Origin: Leuctra nigra
Taxonomy: Eukaryota; Arthropoda; Insecta; Plecoptera; Leuctridae
Direction of reading: 5' to 3'
DNA length: 64,000 nucleotides
Assembly: GCA_934045905.1 (NCBI GenBank)
Contig: OW203768.1
Coordinates: 10,878,316 to 10,942,315, forward strand
Of the stretch, positions 18,101 to 28,915 are shown one piece after another (position 1 is the stretch's first letter; every line of letters begins with the position of its first letter). A program made the position numbers and the translations under genes. The notes beneath the pieces were generated by a model that searched no databases, was not told the DNA's origin, and saw only the letters and a program-made list of their open reading frames with translations.

Positions 18101-21100
18101 TCTCTAAAATGAAGCCCAACAAAGCTGATTATTTTACCTAGTCCTGTCCACGTGCTAATGAAGAGAGCAAACTTCAAACACATTTTCTATTTTGCCTCCA
18201 AGACATGAAAAAAAAATTAAAAATTGGTGTTCAAAGTCACCCCGCGAGTGGGGTCACTTTGAACACCAAACATTTTTTCACTATAAATCCTAATGCATCC
18301 ATGATATGTTCAAAGTAACCCCATAGGCGTGATCAGCATGAAGAGGACCATAGGAAAATCTACTTTTGTAGATTTTGTTCAGCATATTAAATGTAATTTA
18401 AGGACTTTTTCAATATTCAAAATATTTTGCTTCATATTAGACCAAATTTTTATACTGTTCTAGTAATAATGGAAGTTATTGGTACACATAGAAAAATTCT
18501 ACACATTATATTTAGTAAGCAAGGCATTTTGGTTTATTTGAGAACACATCTTGTAACATGGTATTTTTATCAGTGTGCGTGGAAGGCGCTCGCAGCCATA
18601 AATTTACGCATGTTCATTTCAATGATTAACAGTAGAAATTCACGTTAATGATTAAAAGTTCATAGTAGAGGAACAATGCGTTCAAATGAGATATTAAACA
18701 ACATTGTGAACCTCCTATTCAATATACGTTGAGGCAATTTTTTATGATGTCTCGAATGTGTAATATTGAGGTGTCCTCCTTTTGCGGCCAATAGAAAATG
18801 TTCTTCGATTCCCTCCATAAGAATTTGAATACATGTTCATTATCATAAGGTTCCATTTAATCAGATATTTGACTGACATAATGTTTGGTTGTCTTCTTGG
18901 ACGATAATCCAACATGTTCAAAGTCACCCCAAAAACCCTTAAAAAAATTGTATTTTCCAAATATTTTTTTTTCTCAAAATATGATTGTAGTAGACACCTG
19001 GAAACTTCACATTTTCTTGTCAATGGATCAAAGACTTCAAAAAAAAATACTGTAGCCAAGAGGAATCCACCTAGAGATATGTAGGTACAATGGAAAGTTT
19101 CAGACCCACAAAATTTGTGAGTTTTTTAGTAGTTCTATTATTAATATTTTGACACCCTTTTTGATACAATATCTTGGAAAGAACAATGTTATCATACAAG
19201 GTGATCCATAAGGAAACAAAAAAAAATATAAAGTCCAAAGAAAGTGTTGGACATGTAGTACATATAAAAAAATAATAATAATTATTATTATTTATTTTAA
19301 AACACATATATAACACATACATTAGATACATATTATACATGCATTTACTGGCAGTGGGAGTAGAGCGAAGCCCCGTAACAACATGTGCCCCACTGCCAGC
19401 TTGAGCAAAAAGTCATAAATACAATTAAAAACACAATAAAAATACAGACTAAAGATAAATTACAATTACATTACAATTACATTATAAACAAAATTGACAA
19501 ATTGTTCAAAGACACCCCAGGGTTCAAAGTCACCCCAGTTGACGGTAACATTCTTAATTAGTAGCAGGTACACTCTGCAAAAAAAATTGATTTGACCAAA
19601 TTTGAATAACTGCTGGTCATGTCCCATAACCAATCAAAGCTTGTTATTATCATTGAAATGTGAGGTCACCTACTAGAGGGAGACAATGAGGTCGCTTAGA
19701 CTGACTTCTGATGGTGCGATCTTACATTTATCAGCCTATCAGATTTATTGAACGTTCAATTTTTGTTTGGACAAGTGTACATAACAGAATTTGTTTCTGT
19801 TGCCGTTTGGCCATTCGAGCAAATGTGTGACTCTTTTCTCCTTGTGCGCAGGACTTGACGCAGTACTTCCACCGCATGAAGGAGATTGCCGACCGTCGTG
19901 GCTCGGGCAGCGTGTCTTCGCGCATGCGCTGCATGCTGCTGAATGTGATAGAACTGCGCCAGAGGAAGTGGGTGCAGCGCTGCGACGACGCCAATCCCAA
20001 GACCATGGACCAGATCCAGAAGGAGGTCGAGCGCGAGATGATGGACATACACCTCGCTCTGTCCCAACAGCCTCCGCGGGCACCCAGAAGGCAGGATGAC
20101 CGGAGCATGGGCGACCGAAGAGGTGGCAACAAGAACAGTTAGTTGATTTGCTACGATTCATTGTAGGCTTCCCTGAGTGCAAACTGTATTATTTTTTAAT
20201 TTACCGTATTTTATAATGTGCAGAATTAAATGACCGGTACATAATAAACTTATATTCAATGGAATTTTGACATTTTTTGAAGTTTTTAGTTCTCACAGGA
20301 AAGTCTTTTGTCAGCACATGTTTTCTTGAAGTACAGGAAGTGCACATTTTGGTGCATTTTAAAATGGAGATTTACATATTTATTTATGAAGGCATGCAGA
20401 GTTCCAATTTAAGTTCGTAATTTTCTAACGGTTGTCGAAATTTTAAACATTAATGTCCATCTTGATTAGTGGAATGCGGGAATTAATTTGTAAGTATCGT
20501 ACATGTGCCTCATGTAGGCTAGTTGTTCCATTGTGATTTCAGGGCGAGATTCCAAACTGCAAGATGCAGGGTGGACTAACGTTCCTGCTATGACAAACAG
20601 AAATCTAGTCGTCGACTCGAGCAAGAGCAAGGCGATCAAGGTAAATATGAACAGACTTACGCCGAAGGAAACATTACGCAACTTCGAGGGTAAATCGCAA
20701 GACTATAATCTGATTGTTGACGCAGGGTCAGACCGAGATCGACAACTACATGTCCCTGGGCTCGGGTTTGCAGTTTAACGAGTGGGCACGCGGTACGGGC
20801 GGTCGGGCCAAGAGTGAAGAGAAGAAGCCCTCTTCGCATAACAACAACAATAACAACAACCTCTTCAACGTACTACAGGACACTGACTTCAAGTAGGTAT
20901 TTCCTTCGTAATCGTAGTATACCTAAGTACTGGATACGTATGGGATTACTATAGTAGCTAAATTCCACACTTGAGATGCAGGACAAAGTGACAAGGAAGA
21001 TTACCTACTAGTACATATTAAGCACTTTCACTTCAAATGATCTCAAATTACTTGCCTAGTTGGATATTAATTAACTAGACTTTTAATGCCTGTTAAATAA

Positions 21101-24100
21101 TATTCTATTATTGTAAATGTAATTTTTACCTACTTATGATATGAATTAGCATTTCAAATGATATCCTCTAAGCACCATATTTTCATATTGTATTCTCAGG
21201 GTACCTAACGTTGTTATCCCCACTTTTCTAAACAACTTGTCGAGTCAAATTATTCAATAACTTGAAGAAGGTAATCAAAATGATTTGGTGCACTTCTATA
21301 GTAGGTATATTCTATTTATTTAATGAAAAGAAGATTTGAAACATTTTGTTAAAAGCATGAAATTGCATATTTATTTAATTAATAAATTTCACAGATTATA
21401 AATGTACAATAGAGGTATTTATTTACTAGCCTAGGTACAAGGATATGAACTCAATCTAGTAGGTAGTAGGAAGCTTATAGCTCAACAACATTAAAGTATA
21501 GTGCATGTTTCCTATTACTTCAGTTTGTGAAGTAGTATTGCCCAGCATTTACACTCGTCTATTACTTGAAAGATGAGTTAACTTACCGAGCAAGAGTGTA
21601 CTCGATGTTTTCAGTCCACTTGTTTTGTTCTCTGCTCTCAGTAACCTGAGACACACCATGGCAAAAGCACAAGCAGCTTGACTTGTGTCTTTGTGAACCA
21701 CCAATAAGTTGTCCCTCTCCATCGTCGCATTAAGAAGTCTTCACTGGCCTTTGAGTTGCAAGAGTTTTCGTCATTAATATGTATTTTTTTGGATGATAGT
21801 TTTGAATGTATCGATTTACAAAGAGTGTGTATGTGTGAGTATGCACGTCTGTATGTTGTATTTTTGTATGTCATTGTACGATCCATCTTTAGCTCCGAAG
21901 CACTCGATATCAAGTACGAGAACTGTCACAACTCAAGGCCATCGGGGTTGAACACGAGTGTCGACTCCTTGTGTAGCTATTATGTAGCCGGTGACAAAAT
22001 AAGAACAATTACTCGCCGTCACAATCAGTCACTGCAGATGCCAATGTCACAATATGAATTGATAAATCACACATTCTCGTCTCGAAGTCCGTTTTGTGGC
22101 GTGCCGTGCTCCAGATGGTGGAATGGTCGATGTGAAACACTGAACAAATCATTAATAAGTCCCCCGTCAGGCCATTCCGTCTGACAACTCCCATCGTTCG
22201 CATGCAGTTTGTTCCCAACCCCACCCAAGCAGTCATTCCCCAGGTGACCAGTCACGTGCCTGCCTCACTCATCAGGGACCCCACTGCGAGTACGTGCAGA
22301 TCACTGAGCGCAGCGCGAACCCTGGTCTCAAGACGGTCGAGCCGAGATCTGAAAGAATAGAGAGGCTGTGAAGGAAACTTGGTTAGACAAACATCGCTTC
22401 TTCCCGACAATAAACGTAAACGCTGGGCAATACTATCCGAGAGCTATGTTTAAAGTCCCTACATCAGCATATTACTTGGAATTTTACAATTAACAAATAT
22501 TAGATATTGTTGTGCTAATGATTAATATAGAGTGGCATGAATAAACAATTCTTCGAGTCTTCTTCGATGAAGGAATGTTGTGGGTGACTGAACGATCTCG
22601 GACTGCGGGATGCTGTCGATCTCAGCTGTGATATGTGACTCTTGTTGCTCTTGCCAGCATCTTCCTCAATAGAAGCAATCTTCACTGTATTCTTCCAGAA
22701 GAAAGACTTCTCGTTCATTTCTTCATCAGCTATCGGAGAAATTCTTGTGTGTAAATTTTCTAATCTTCTGTGAAAGCTTCTGATGGATATTAAATCAGTT
22801 TGTATTCAATTAGTTCATAGAGATATGTTAATTTACTTTAGTAAACTCAACTCTAAATAGGAATTAGTTTTCCCAAATTTAATTATCAACTGCTCTTGGA
22901 TTTTCTAAATCTGAAATGAATTTGAATCACAATTTATTGTTTGGGTAATCGTGACAACAACAAAATACACTTATTGTTGGCTACATATTGTACATATTAT
23001 ATTTACATGTTGCTGTTCATTGTTAAACATTTATAACACTTGTATGAATTTAAAAATGTAAGTATCACTAATTTCTGTGAACATCAATAAAAAAATATTT
23101 GCCACATAGATTTTGCAGCATTTTACAATAAACTTTGTCATAGATCAACATTTGAAGCCCTCTGCTCTGGACCAATTATTGTTCACTGCAATTTCGGGAG
23201 GGTTTTCATCTAGCGTGGCGTGGTCAGTGAATTATGAATGATAATGTATACTGTCGTGCAGTCTTCATTTAGGAAAATTGTACAAAATTTCATTGACGCA
23301 CAGTGAAAGTCTAATAGATGAATAAACAGTAAATACGTGTTTATTATACTAGGTTTTGCCAGGTTCACCTCGGATGAATCCGAATCAACCTTCAATATGT
23401 GCTCATAATGAGTAGCGTAATACTGATTCTCATTTGCAGACATTTCAATTCGCAAGCCATTTCACTGCTAAACTGAAAGTAGTAAGGCCTAATGAAGACC
23501 TAATGTCTAATTGGGATTCTTATGTGCTAGATAAATCCTCCTGTTCACTGGGCTTGAAATGGATTCAGCATCCTAATTTGTGTTCTTCACAGCCTGGTCT
23601 CAAACACAAATTTTCTTAATCAATTTTCTCTTCAAATTCCACACTTAAGAAGGCTGAGTAGTGAGCGCCTGAGGCCTTGAAGAGTTTTTTAATCGATTTT
23701 TATCAATATCTTTTACCAATGTAATTGTTAAAAAAATATAGCTTTGTACGAGTATTCAGAACAGTTCAATGAAAATAATTTCATAGTTTGGAATACGTTA
23801 TTATTTTATTTTATCCAACAGATGTTTAGTGCCATAATTTTACTAATTTTCGGGCACTAAACGTCTGCAGGACAAAGTAAATCTAATAAACCATTACAAA
23901 CTATGGAATTATTTTCATTGAACTTTTCTGAATACTCGTACAAAGCCTTATTTTGTTAACAATTACATTGTTAAAAGATATTGATAAAAATCGATTAAAA
24001 ACTCTTCAAGGTCAAACTCACTACCCAGCCGTCTTAAGTGGGTACTGGGGCTGGATTCACGAAAAGTATTATCTGCTAATACGTATTATCTTTTGATTTA

Positions 24101-27100
24101 ATACCAGGAACACCATGTTAAATGAAAGATAATAGTAATACCAAAGATAGTACGTATTAGGAGATAATACTTCTTTGTGAATCCAGCCCCTGGGTTGTAT
24201 CCCTTGGCTGGAAACCGCATATAACTCAAATTATCAGTATGCGCATGTGCAAATACTAGAATCGGTCTCAGAACATGTGCAGACCGATCACGTGATCCAC
24301 ACACGGGCTGGAACCCAGTGTGATACCCACTTTACACTACACAACCTACCTGATTCGAGAAAGTTTCTTGAATGATTTGTTCCTTTTCAGCAGCCAGCGA
24401 GGGAAGAAGAGTGCTCCATCTCCGTCAATGGAAAAGGAGCGAATGTTAGCTAACTACAAACCATTCGCCGCACATTCTTGGCGCAGCTCGAGTGTTCAGC
24501 AGACCTCCAGGTGAGTTCATTACAAGAAGATAGATCTTCTTATTGTAAGATTTTTAAAAAAATGCGATATTTAGTTCTATTTCCTTGTGATTCTCTTCTT
24601 CAGTACCTAATTCTTATTTAAATATTTTATCACTGTTCTTTCGATTCTATTTGGTTTAGGAAAGAATTTACCTTAAAGCTAATTTACTCCAACTATTTAA
24701 GTTACCTACCACCTACTTCAATGGTACACAGTCTGTTAATTGCCTGGGCTTGACAAGTTGTAGCCCTGCTTTTTGTTGTGTCCATGTCAAGTTCTATTAT
24801 TTTAGTGTTTGTACCTAATTGTCATTGTGAGGCCATCACCTTTGTCCATACATCTGTGCTGGAACAAAAGCTCAACCGGTCTGAGTGACAGTTTACCTCC
24901 CATTTTCTTTTTTCTGCGATGGATTGAGCCGAGTGTAACGGAAATGTTGTTCCTTGCAGTCCGCGATGCAGTGGCAGCACCAGCATGGGCTCACAACCAA
25001 GTTTGGGGACAGCGAGCAGCGAGAACATTAGTCGGCCTCCGTCCGACAAGCTCAAGCCTCGTGTTCTCACCCCGGAAGAGGTCACCAAGAAGACGATGCA
25101 GGTCGTTGGCGAGCTGCTCGGCAGTAATATACAACAGGTGCATAGGATTTTACTGGGAGTGAAATCTTATTCTAGATCTCAATTTCCAAAGTAAAAGAGA
25201 ATTAGTTCAGAGGTCACATCAAGCTCAATATCTTTTTGGGACGCTATTTACTGTCACTTCACTGGTCAGTGGTTGGTGAATGAGAGCACTCCATATTTTT
25301 TTGTAATTTCCAAAATGTGTGATGCTTGTTTATGGTCTTGTCAACACAAGGAATGTATTCATTTAATATGAACAGTGAATGTGATGCTTTCAGATAACTA
25401 CATAACTTTTATTTGCTCTTAATTTAAAACATTGATTTTTTTACTAGGTATTCACTGGTCAGAAATAATGTCATTCAACTTGGTACTATGTTTTGTTTCA
25501 GGACTGTGGGGAGATCGTTCAGGAAACGTTCACTCCGGCACAGATGAACTTGTTCGTCACCGAGTGCTTGAACGTTGTGGTAGAGAAATCTGCGCAGAAC
25601 CGGCATACTGTAGGGACATGTATGTGTTACCTCATTCAGAGTAACATCATGAAAAAGGAGCATTATGTCGAGGGTCTCAAAGGGATCGTAGCTACTGGTG
25701 ACGATATCGCCCTAGATATTCCCAAAATTTGGCTGTACCTTGCGGAGATAATAGGTAAGTTATCGATTCTCACTCGTCTCTTCAGTGTACACTTCATCTG
25801 CACTCCAATTATTAACGTTTGTTAATGTCTTTTTCAGCTCCGCTTCTGTCTTCTGAACTTATTTCTTTCACTGATTTCCGAGATGCGATTCAGATTTCAG
25901 AAAAAGCATCTCAAATTATTGTAGAAACTTTACTATTATTATCTAAAGATGTGGTGAGTTACATTTACATACATCTTCTTATGATTCATTTGTACTGAAC
26001 CAAAGTAGGGCAAGTTTTATATTTATTATTTTGTTTGTAGGGTACCAGTTGGATTCGAGAGAGGTGGGAAAAGTCCGGCCTCAAATGGACTGACTTTATG
26101 GAACCGGGACTAGTCGAAGAATTTATCAAATCCAATGTAAGTTAATTTTTGTATGTAGGTATCTGCTTTCCAATTATTATTATAGAGCCTTTCTTTCTAT
26201 GATGTTCTGTACGTCATGCCAGACTAGAGTTTCTGAACCACTGTGATTGTATAGCAGCTCTGATGAATTCATAATCATATTGACTTTAGTGTCCACTTTA
26301 TGTACAATACAAACAACTGTCTTATAGTTTATACTGGCTTTTCAGAGCTTGGAATACACTGTTGGTGGAATGAGCACCGCCCAGCCAACTTCCAGTTCAT
26401 CCTCTTGGACGATGGAGGAGATCCGAAAGAAACTGGTCACGTTCCTGAAAACAGAGGCTATGTTTTCCTCTTCGTCATCCTTTGACCAAGTTTTTGATTG
26501 GATCGCTGTAAGTGTCTAGAATAGATTTGAAGTGAAATACATTGTATGTTGTTCGTGCTTTTGTGGTGTAAAACACTAGATGACAGCTTTCATTGTCCAT
26601 ATGTAATCGTGATGGTGCAATAGCTCAACAGGCCTGAAGTGTACACAGTTACTAGAAGTGTTCTAGTTTAGTCTAGACTCTAGACTGTTCAGATCCAAGA
26701 TAGTTTGCTTATAGACTATTGTCTTTTTCAGGATAATGTTGGTGACCGTGTTAAAGAACCTTTGTTCTTCCGTGCCTTGATGTCAGCTATTTGTGACATT
26801 GCAATTTTTAGTAAGTGATTGTTACATAATATTTACATGTGTTGCATTATTGCATATTAAGTTAAAACTCTTCCGAATCGGAATAAGGCGTATGTATTAT
26901 AGGCAGCGTGTTTAGACTACTACAGATAGCGCTGCAAAAAGTACATACAGAGCCACCTAAGCTGTGGGAAGGAAGCTTACCTTTGGCAAGGCGTCCAAGT
27001 CGCTTCAGTTATACGTTATGTTGCTGCACATATTACGCATTATCACTCCTTAAAATTTACACAAGTTTATCAATGTTTATTCAAATGTCAAATGTTTATT

Positions 27101-28915
27101 CACCTTCAAAATATTAATAACAAAGTGTTCACAATTTCACTGAATCTGATCACAATAGTAATTTGCGCGACTTGGTTCTGATTCCGAAATATTTTGAATA
27201 CATTTGTTGACATCTGATCGGTTGCTAGGTCACGGCCAATGAGAAATGAAACAGTTGAAGATCATTCCCACAAATGTTGCTTATTTCTTTCACTCGTGGC
27301 GCTGGGGGTATGAACTCTCGGTGCCCATACTTATTGTCTTATTTTATAAACAATTATATTTGTGACCAATCATCTTACACGAATAAGATTCAAAGTAGGC
27401 TTTGGAAAAATCAATACAGGCTGCTACTAGTATTATTATTATTAGTAAATGCAAATTTACTGCAGGAAAATGTTTACTTCATCAATAATGACAGAACGGT
27501 AGGTACTCTCAAAAACGAGTCTATGAACTAGCTTCACTCGCTAGCAGTAATTGTAACACAAATTACGATCCTACTATGTTAATAATAATACATACATTGT
27601 CTTAGTACCATGTCTTCCTAGAGTGTCACACAGATGCATTTTTTTGTTGGATCCAATGATTATTTCATATGAAAGTAGTGGCCTGACCTTTCTGAGGACA
27701 AATATCTGAATGAGAAGCCAATTTAAAAAAGTGCTGGACATGTGATATTTTCTTCCTTTGTGTGTTCTTCCTTATATACAATGTTGTGTGTGTTTGTGTC
27801 ACAGAAAATGAGAACACATCGTGGAAGCTAAAAAAGGGTGTCATCCACCGGCATCATAGTCTACTACAGAAGTACGTCGACAACAGAGAGCAGTATGAAC
27901 TTCAGTGCTTGTACGCCATCCAATCTTTGATCCATCAACTAGAACACCCCCAAGGTGAGTTACACTTTTGTGCCATACACAATAGATGTACTAGCGCTCT
28001 TGCCCTTAGAGCTTAATGAGAGTGTTCCGATGTAGTAAATGTTCAGGATCAGTCTCATTGTATTACAGTCATGGGCGTCCACAGGGAGGGGCAAGGGGGG
28101 GCACTTGCCCCCCCCCCCCCCTGGATGTCAGGAAAACATAACATTTTTCTGGTGTTTTATGTATAGTTTCATTTTGTAACCAAAAAACCTAAAGAAAATT
28201 GATTTCAAAGTGTAAAAAAGCAAAAAATGCCCTGCGGGGCAGGTTTGAACATGTCTCCCATCACCCCAAAGTGCAAAATTTTTTAAATATTTAATATTTC
28301 AACAATTAAACCTCATAACTTCTCAAAAAATCTAAATTGATTTCAAAGTGTCCAAAAATCCAAAAATGCCCTGCAGGCAGGGTGGGGGGCACACCCCCAC
28401 GCCCCCCTTAACCCTTAAAATATTGTTTTCCTTGCCTTTCCTTCCCTGGCAGAAATCCTGCTGACGCCCATGATTACAGTAGCATTATGTTGCTGATTTT
28501 TTTTAAATGGCCACCAGTTTTGAAACAAAACTAGGCTCAAATCTCGATCGTAAATTATTGGAGAACAATACCATAAACCAATAGAAAACTGTCAAATTTT
28601 GATAGTGTGATCGATGTAATGCCCTACCATTCTAATTACAATATCTTTTGTGGCAATTAGATTATTTCTTTCTTCCTGAAGTGGTTGTCGATCAATTAAT
28701 GATTAACACTTGCACCTCGTTTTATATTTTCAGGCCTCTGTAGCAATATCTTCCAAGAGCTTTCGGACAACAATATATTCTCAATCGAAGCTTTCTTGTC
28801 TTGGGAAAACTGCAAAGACCCAGCCGAACAGGTGGGCAAGGGTGTTGCCCTCAAGTCGCTAACTTCCTTCTACACCAACCTCAAAGATAGCGAAAGTAGT
28901 TGTGACGAGTCTCGA
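14970..28915 (+). CDS. eIF4G: Eukaryotic translation initiation factor 4G (eIF4G), MIF4G-MA3-W2 part
   Basis: Scaffold of the cap-binding complex eIF4F. The visible 17 exons encode 888 codons in continuous phase: 14970-15149, 16321-16458, 17085-17303, 17553-17629, 17709-17886, 19852-20122, 20543-20640, 20726-20892, 24391-24510, 24960-25137, 25502-25754, 25838-25953, 26041-26136, 26346-26507, 26732-26810, 27805-27954, 28734-28915. Counting from the first visible residue: a pre-core motif [14 protein letters not shown] (about 32-45), MIF4G (about 61-330; [41 protein letters not shown]), which binds eIF4A and RNA; a Ser/Asn-rich linker; MA3 (about 515-690), the second eIF4A site; W2 (about 725-888), the Mnk kinase-docking domain in animal eIF4G. 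The motif spacing and [15 protein letters not shown] match eIF4G1/3 rather than DAP5/NAT1. The first visible exon begins in phase 0 behind an acceptor, so the N-terminus, with PABP and eIF4E sites, is absent from what I can see. Confidence 0.95.
15351..16273 (+). mobile_element. Degenerate mariner-family transposon
   Basis: Inverted ends GAGGCCTGTTCAAAAAGTAT and ATACTTTTTGAACAGACCTC bound about 920 bp in an eIF4G intron. From the ATG at 15551 a broken transposase can be followed: [15 protein letters not shown], then the helix-turn-helix region [20 protein letters not shown] and [20 protein letters not shown] (15780-15905), then C-terminal remnants around 16090-16215. It has several stops and frameshifts and is about 300 bp shorter than a full mariner. 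The DDE catalytic core is largely missing, so the copy is dead. Confidence 0.8.
15551..16215 (+). pseudogene. Mariner transposase pseudogene
   Basis: Frame breaks after LRLAW (in-frame stop) and several times before the helix-turn-helix segment, then an internal deletion removes most of the catalytic domain. Only N-terminal DNA-binding and extreme C-terminal parts can be recognised. Confidence 0.75.
16321..16458 (+). CDS. eIF4G: eIF4G visible exon 2 (start of MIF4G)
   Basis: Acceptor CTACCCACAG, donor AAG/GTAGTA, phase 0. Encodes [20 protein letters not shown], then [20 protein letters not shown] and NLVFLK, the first MIF4G HEAT helices. Confidence 0.95.
16889..17043. mobile_element. Harbinger-like MITE with TTA target duplication
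   Basis: Ends GGGCCGGTATAACCAAAGTT and AACTTTGGTTATTCCGGGCA are inverted. TTA flanks both sides (16886-16888 and 17044-17046). 155 bp. It ends only 42 bp before the next eIF4G exon, so it supplies part of the region where a branch point is expected. Confidence 0.7.
17085..17303 (+). CDS. eIF4G: eIF4G visible exon 3 (MIF4G)
   Basis: Acceptor TTGCCCAG, donor CTG/GTAAGT. Contains [20 protein letters not shown], then the [18 protein letters not shown] motif conserved across eIF4G proteins, ending in an acidic Glu/Lys/Asp helix. Confidence 0.95.
17553..17629 (+). CDS. eIF4G: eIF4G visible exon 4 (MIF4G)
   Basis: Acceptor GTTTCCAG, donor AG/GTACGT. Encodes [20 protein letters not shown], then SVVCIR, the last codon split across the next intron. 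Where many animal eIF4Gs have LGNIKFIGELF, this reads VVCIRFIGELF. Confidence 0.93.
17709..17886 (+). CDS. eIF4G: eIF4G visible exon 5 (MIF4G core)
   Basis: Only 79 bp after exon 4. Acceptor TTGTGCAG, donor AAT/GTGAGT. Encodes [20 protein letters not shown] and the nearly invariant [20 protein letters not shown]. Confidence 0.95.
18051..19545. mobile_element. Degenerate DNA-transposon-like element, family P, copy B
   Basis: Ends CCGTCAGATAGGGTCACTTT and GGGGTGACTTTG-type sequence closing with TTGACGG are inverted; TA flanks both sides (18049-18050, 19546-19547), as in Tc1/mariner-like or pogo-like elements. The interior matches 3916-5160 in reverse, apart from an extra segment at about 19265-19480 (AT-rich, with GCCCCACTGCCAGCTTGAGC) that looks like a secondary insertion. 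No intact frame. Confidence 0.55.
19852..20122 (+). CDS. eIF4G: eIF4G visible exon 6 (end of MIF4G)
   Basis: Acceptor GTGCGCAG, donor AGAG/GTGGCA. Encodes [40 protein letters not shown] and the [16 protein letters not shown] motif. The internal donor at 20123 restores phase to the next exon. If it is not used, the frame stops at 20140. Confidence 0.93.
20140..20248 (+). terminator. Possible alternative eIF4G stop and polyadenylation signal
   Basis: Reading through the exon-6 donor gives GGNKNS and a TAG stop at 20140-20142. An AATAAA hexamer follows at 20243-20248, before the next exon. Together they could end a short MIF4G-only transcript; only the sequence arrangement supports this. Confidence 0.3.
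20543..20640 (+). CDS. eIF4G: eIF4G visible exon 7 (linker)
   Basis: Acceptor GATTTCAG, donor AAG/GTAAAT. Encodes [20 protein letters not shown], then [12 protein letters not shown]. The GW-(T/N)-x-(V/I)-P pattern matches the conserved linker motif (GGWNTVPI type) after MIF4G. Confidence 0.92.
20726..20892 (+). CDS. eIF4G: eIF4G visible exon 8 (linker, poly-Asn)
   Basis: Acceptor TGACGCAG, donor AA/GTAGGT. Encodes [20 protein letters not shown], then a Gly/Lys-rich part, a run of seven Asn (AAC/AAT repeats at about 20841-20861) and [10 protein letters not shown]. Without splicing, TAG follows at once. Confidence 0.9.
22136..22360 (+). other. Open segment of protein-like composition inside an eIF4G intron
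   Basis: A stop-free frame of 74 codons includes [28 protein letters not shown] and [14 protein letters not shown] before TAG at 22358. Its Pro/Ser composition suits an unstructured linker. It does not splice in phase to the flanking eIF4G exons in an obvious way, since joining at the CAG before FVP gives an early stop. It may be chance, an alternative exon or another transcript. Confidence 0.2.
23649..24033. mobile_element. piggyBac-like foldback MITE, copy 1 (TTAA flanks)
   Basis: The whole 385 bp folds back on itself. Ends GAAGGCTGAGTAGTG and CACTACCCAGCCGTC are flanked by TTAA (23645-23648 and 24034-24037). Arms include AATCGATTTTTATCAATATC and its complement. A second copy is at 29512-29894. 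Confidence 0.75.
24047..24190. mobile_element. Foldback MITE (GGGGCTGGATTCAC ends)
   Basis: A 144-bp inverted repeat, with GGGGCTGGATTCAC at the left and GTGAATCCAGCCCC at the right and inner arms of TACGTATTA. It lies 10 bp from the piggyBac-like element. No clear target duplication. Confidence 0.65.
24391..24510 (+). CDS. eIF4G: eIF4G visible exon 9 (linker)
   Basis: Acceptor CCTTTTCAG, donor CAG/GTGAGT. Basic Ser/Pro-rich linker: [20 protein letters not shown], then [17 protein letters not shown]. Follows a 3.5-kb intron that holds two foldback MITEs. Confidence 0.85.
24960..25137 (+). CDS. eIF4G: eIF4G visible exon 10 (linker and start of MA3)
   Basis: Acceptor CCTTGCAG, donor CAG/GTGCAT. 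Encodes [20 protein letters not shown], then [20 protein letters not shown] and NIQQ, the first helix of MA3. Confidence 0.93.
25502..25754 (+). CDS. eIF4G: eIF4G visible exon 11 (MA3)
   Basis: Acceptor TTGTTTCAG, donor ATAG/GTAAGT. Encodes [20 protein letters not shown], a central helix pair, and the diagnostic [17 protein letters not shown]. Confidence 0.95.
25838..25953 (+). CDS. eIF4G: eIF4G visible exon 12 (MA3)
   Basis: Intron of 83 bp upstream. Encodes [20 protein letters not shown], then [19 protein letters not shown]. Donor GTG/GTGAGT. Confidence 0.93.
26041..26136 (+). CDS. eIF4G: eIF4G visible exon 13 (end of MA3)
   Basis: Intron of 87 bp upstream. Encodes [20 protein letters not shown], then [12 protein letters not shown], matching the GLSWKEFLP segment closing MA3 in animal eIF4Gs. 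Confidence 0.93.
26346..26507 (+). CDS. eIF4G: eIF4G visible exon 14 (MA3-W2 linker and start of W2)
   Basis: Encodes [20 protein letters not shown], then [20 protein letters not shown], a second Ser run and FDQVFDWIA, the VFDWI motif opening W2. Donor GCT/GTAAGT. Confidence 0.94.
26732..26810 (+). CDS. eIF4G: eIF4G visible exon 15 (W2)
   Basis: Encodes [20 protein letters not shown], then CDIAIF with a split last codon. Corresponds to the LVRALMTAVC helix of W2. Donor A/GTAAGT. Confidence 0.93.
27805..27954 (+). CDS. eIF4G: eIF4G visible exon 16 (W2)
   Basis: Acceptor GTGTCACAG, donor CAAG/GTGAGT. Encodes [40 protein letters not shown] and [10 protein letters not shown], the helical core of W2. 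Confidence 0.94.
28070..28472. mobile_element. hAT-like MITE with 8-bp target duplication in an eIF4G intron
   Basis: Ends CATGGGCGTCCACAGG and CTGACGCCCATG are inverted at their tips, and the octamer ATTACAGT flanks both sides (28062-28069, 28473-28480). Contains a run of about 14 C. Non-coding, 403 bp. Confidence 0.75.
28734..28915 (+). CDS. eIF4G: eIF4G visible exon 17 (end of W2)
   Basis: Acceptor ATTTTCAG. Encodes [40 protein letters not shown], then [20 protein letters not shown]. The [18 protein letters not shown] stretch is highly conserved. Donor CGA/GTAAGT. If unspliced, the frame runs ten more codons to TAA at 28946. Confidence 0.94.

Noticed and set aside
19731..20182. Overlapping minus- and plus-strand frames around the end of MIF4G
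   Set aside because: They shadow the eIF4G exon at 19852-20122, which alone carries conserved motifs.
21756..22184. Plus-strand open frame of 142 codons in an eIF4G intron
   Set aside because: Composition varies along its length, no recognisable domain, and it overlaps other open frames; insufficient support.
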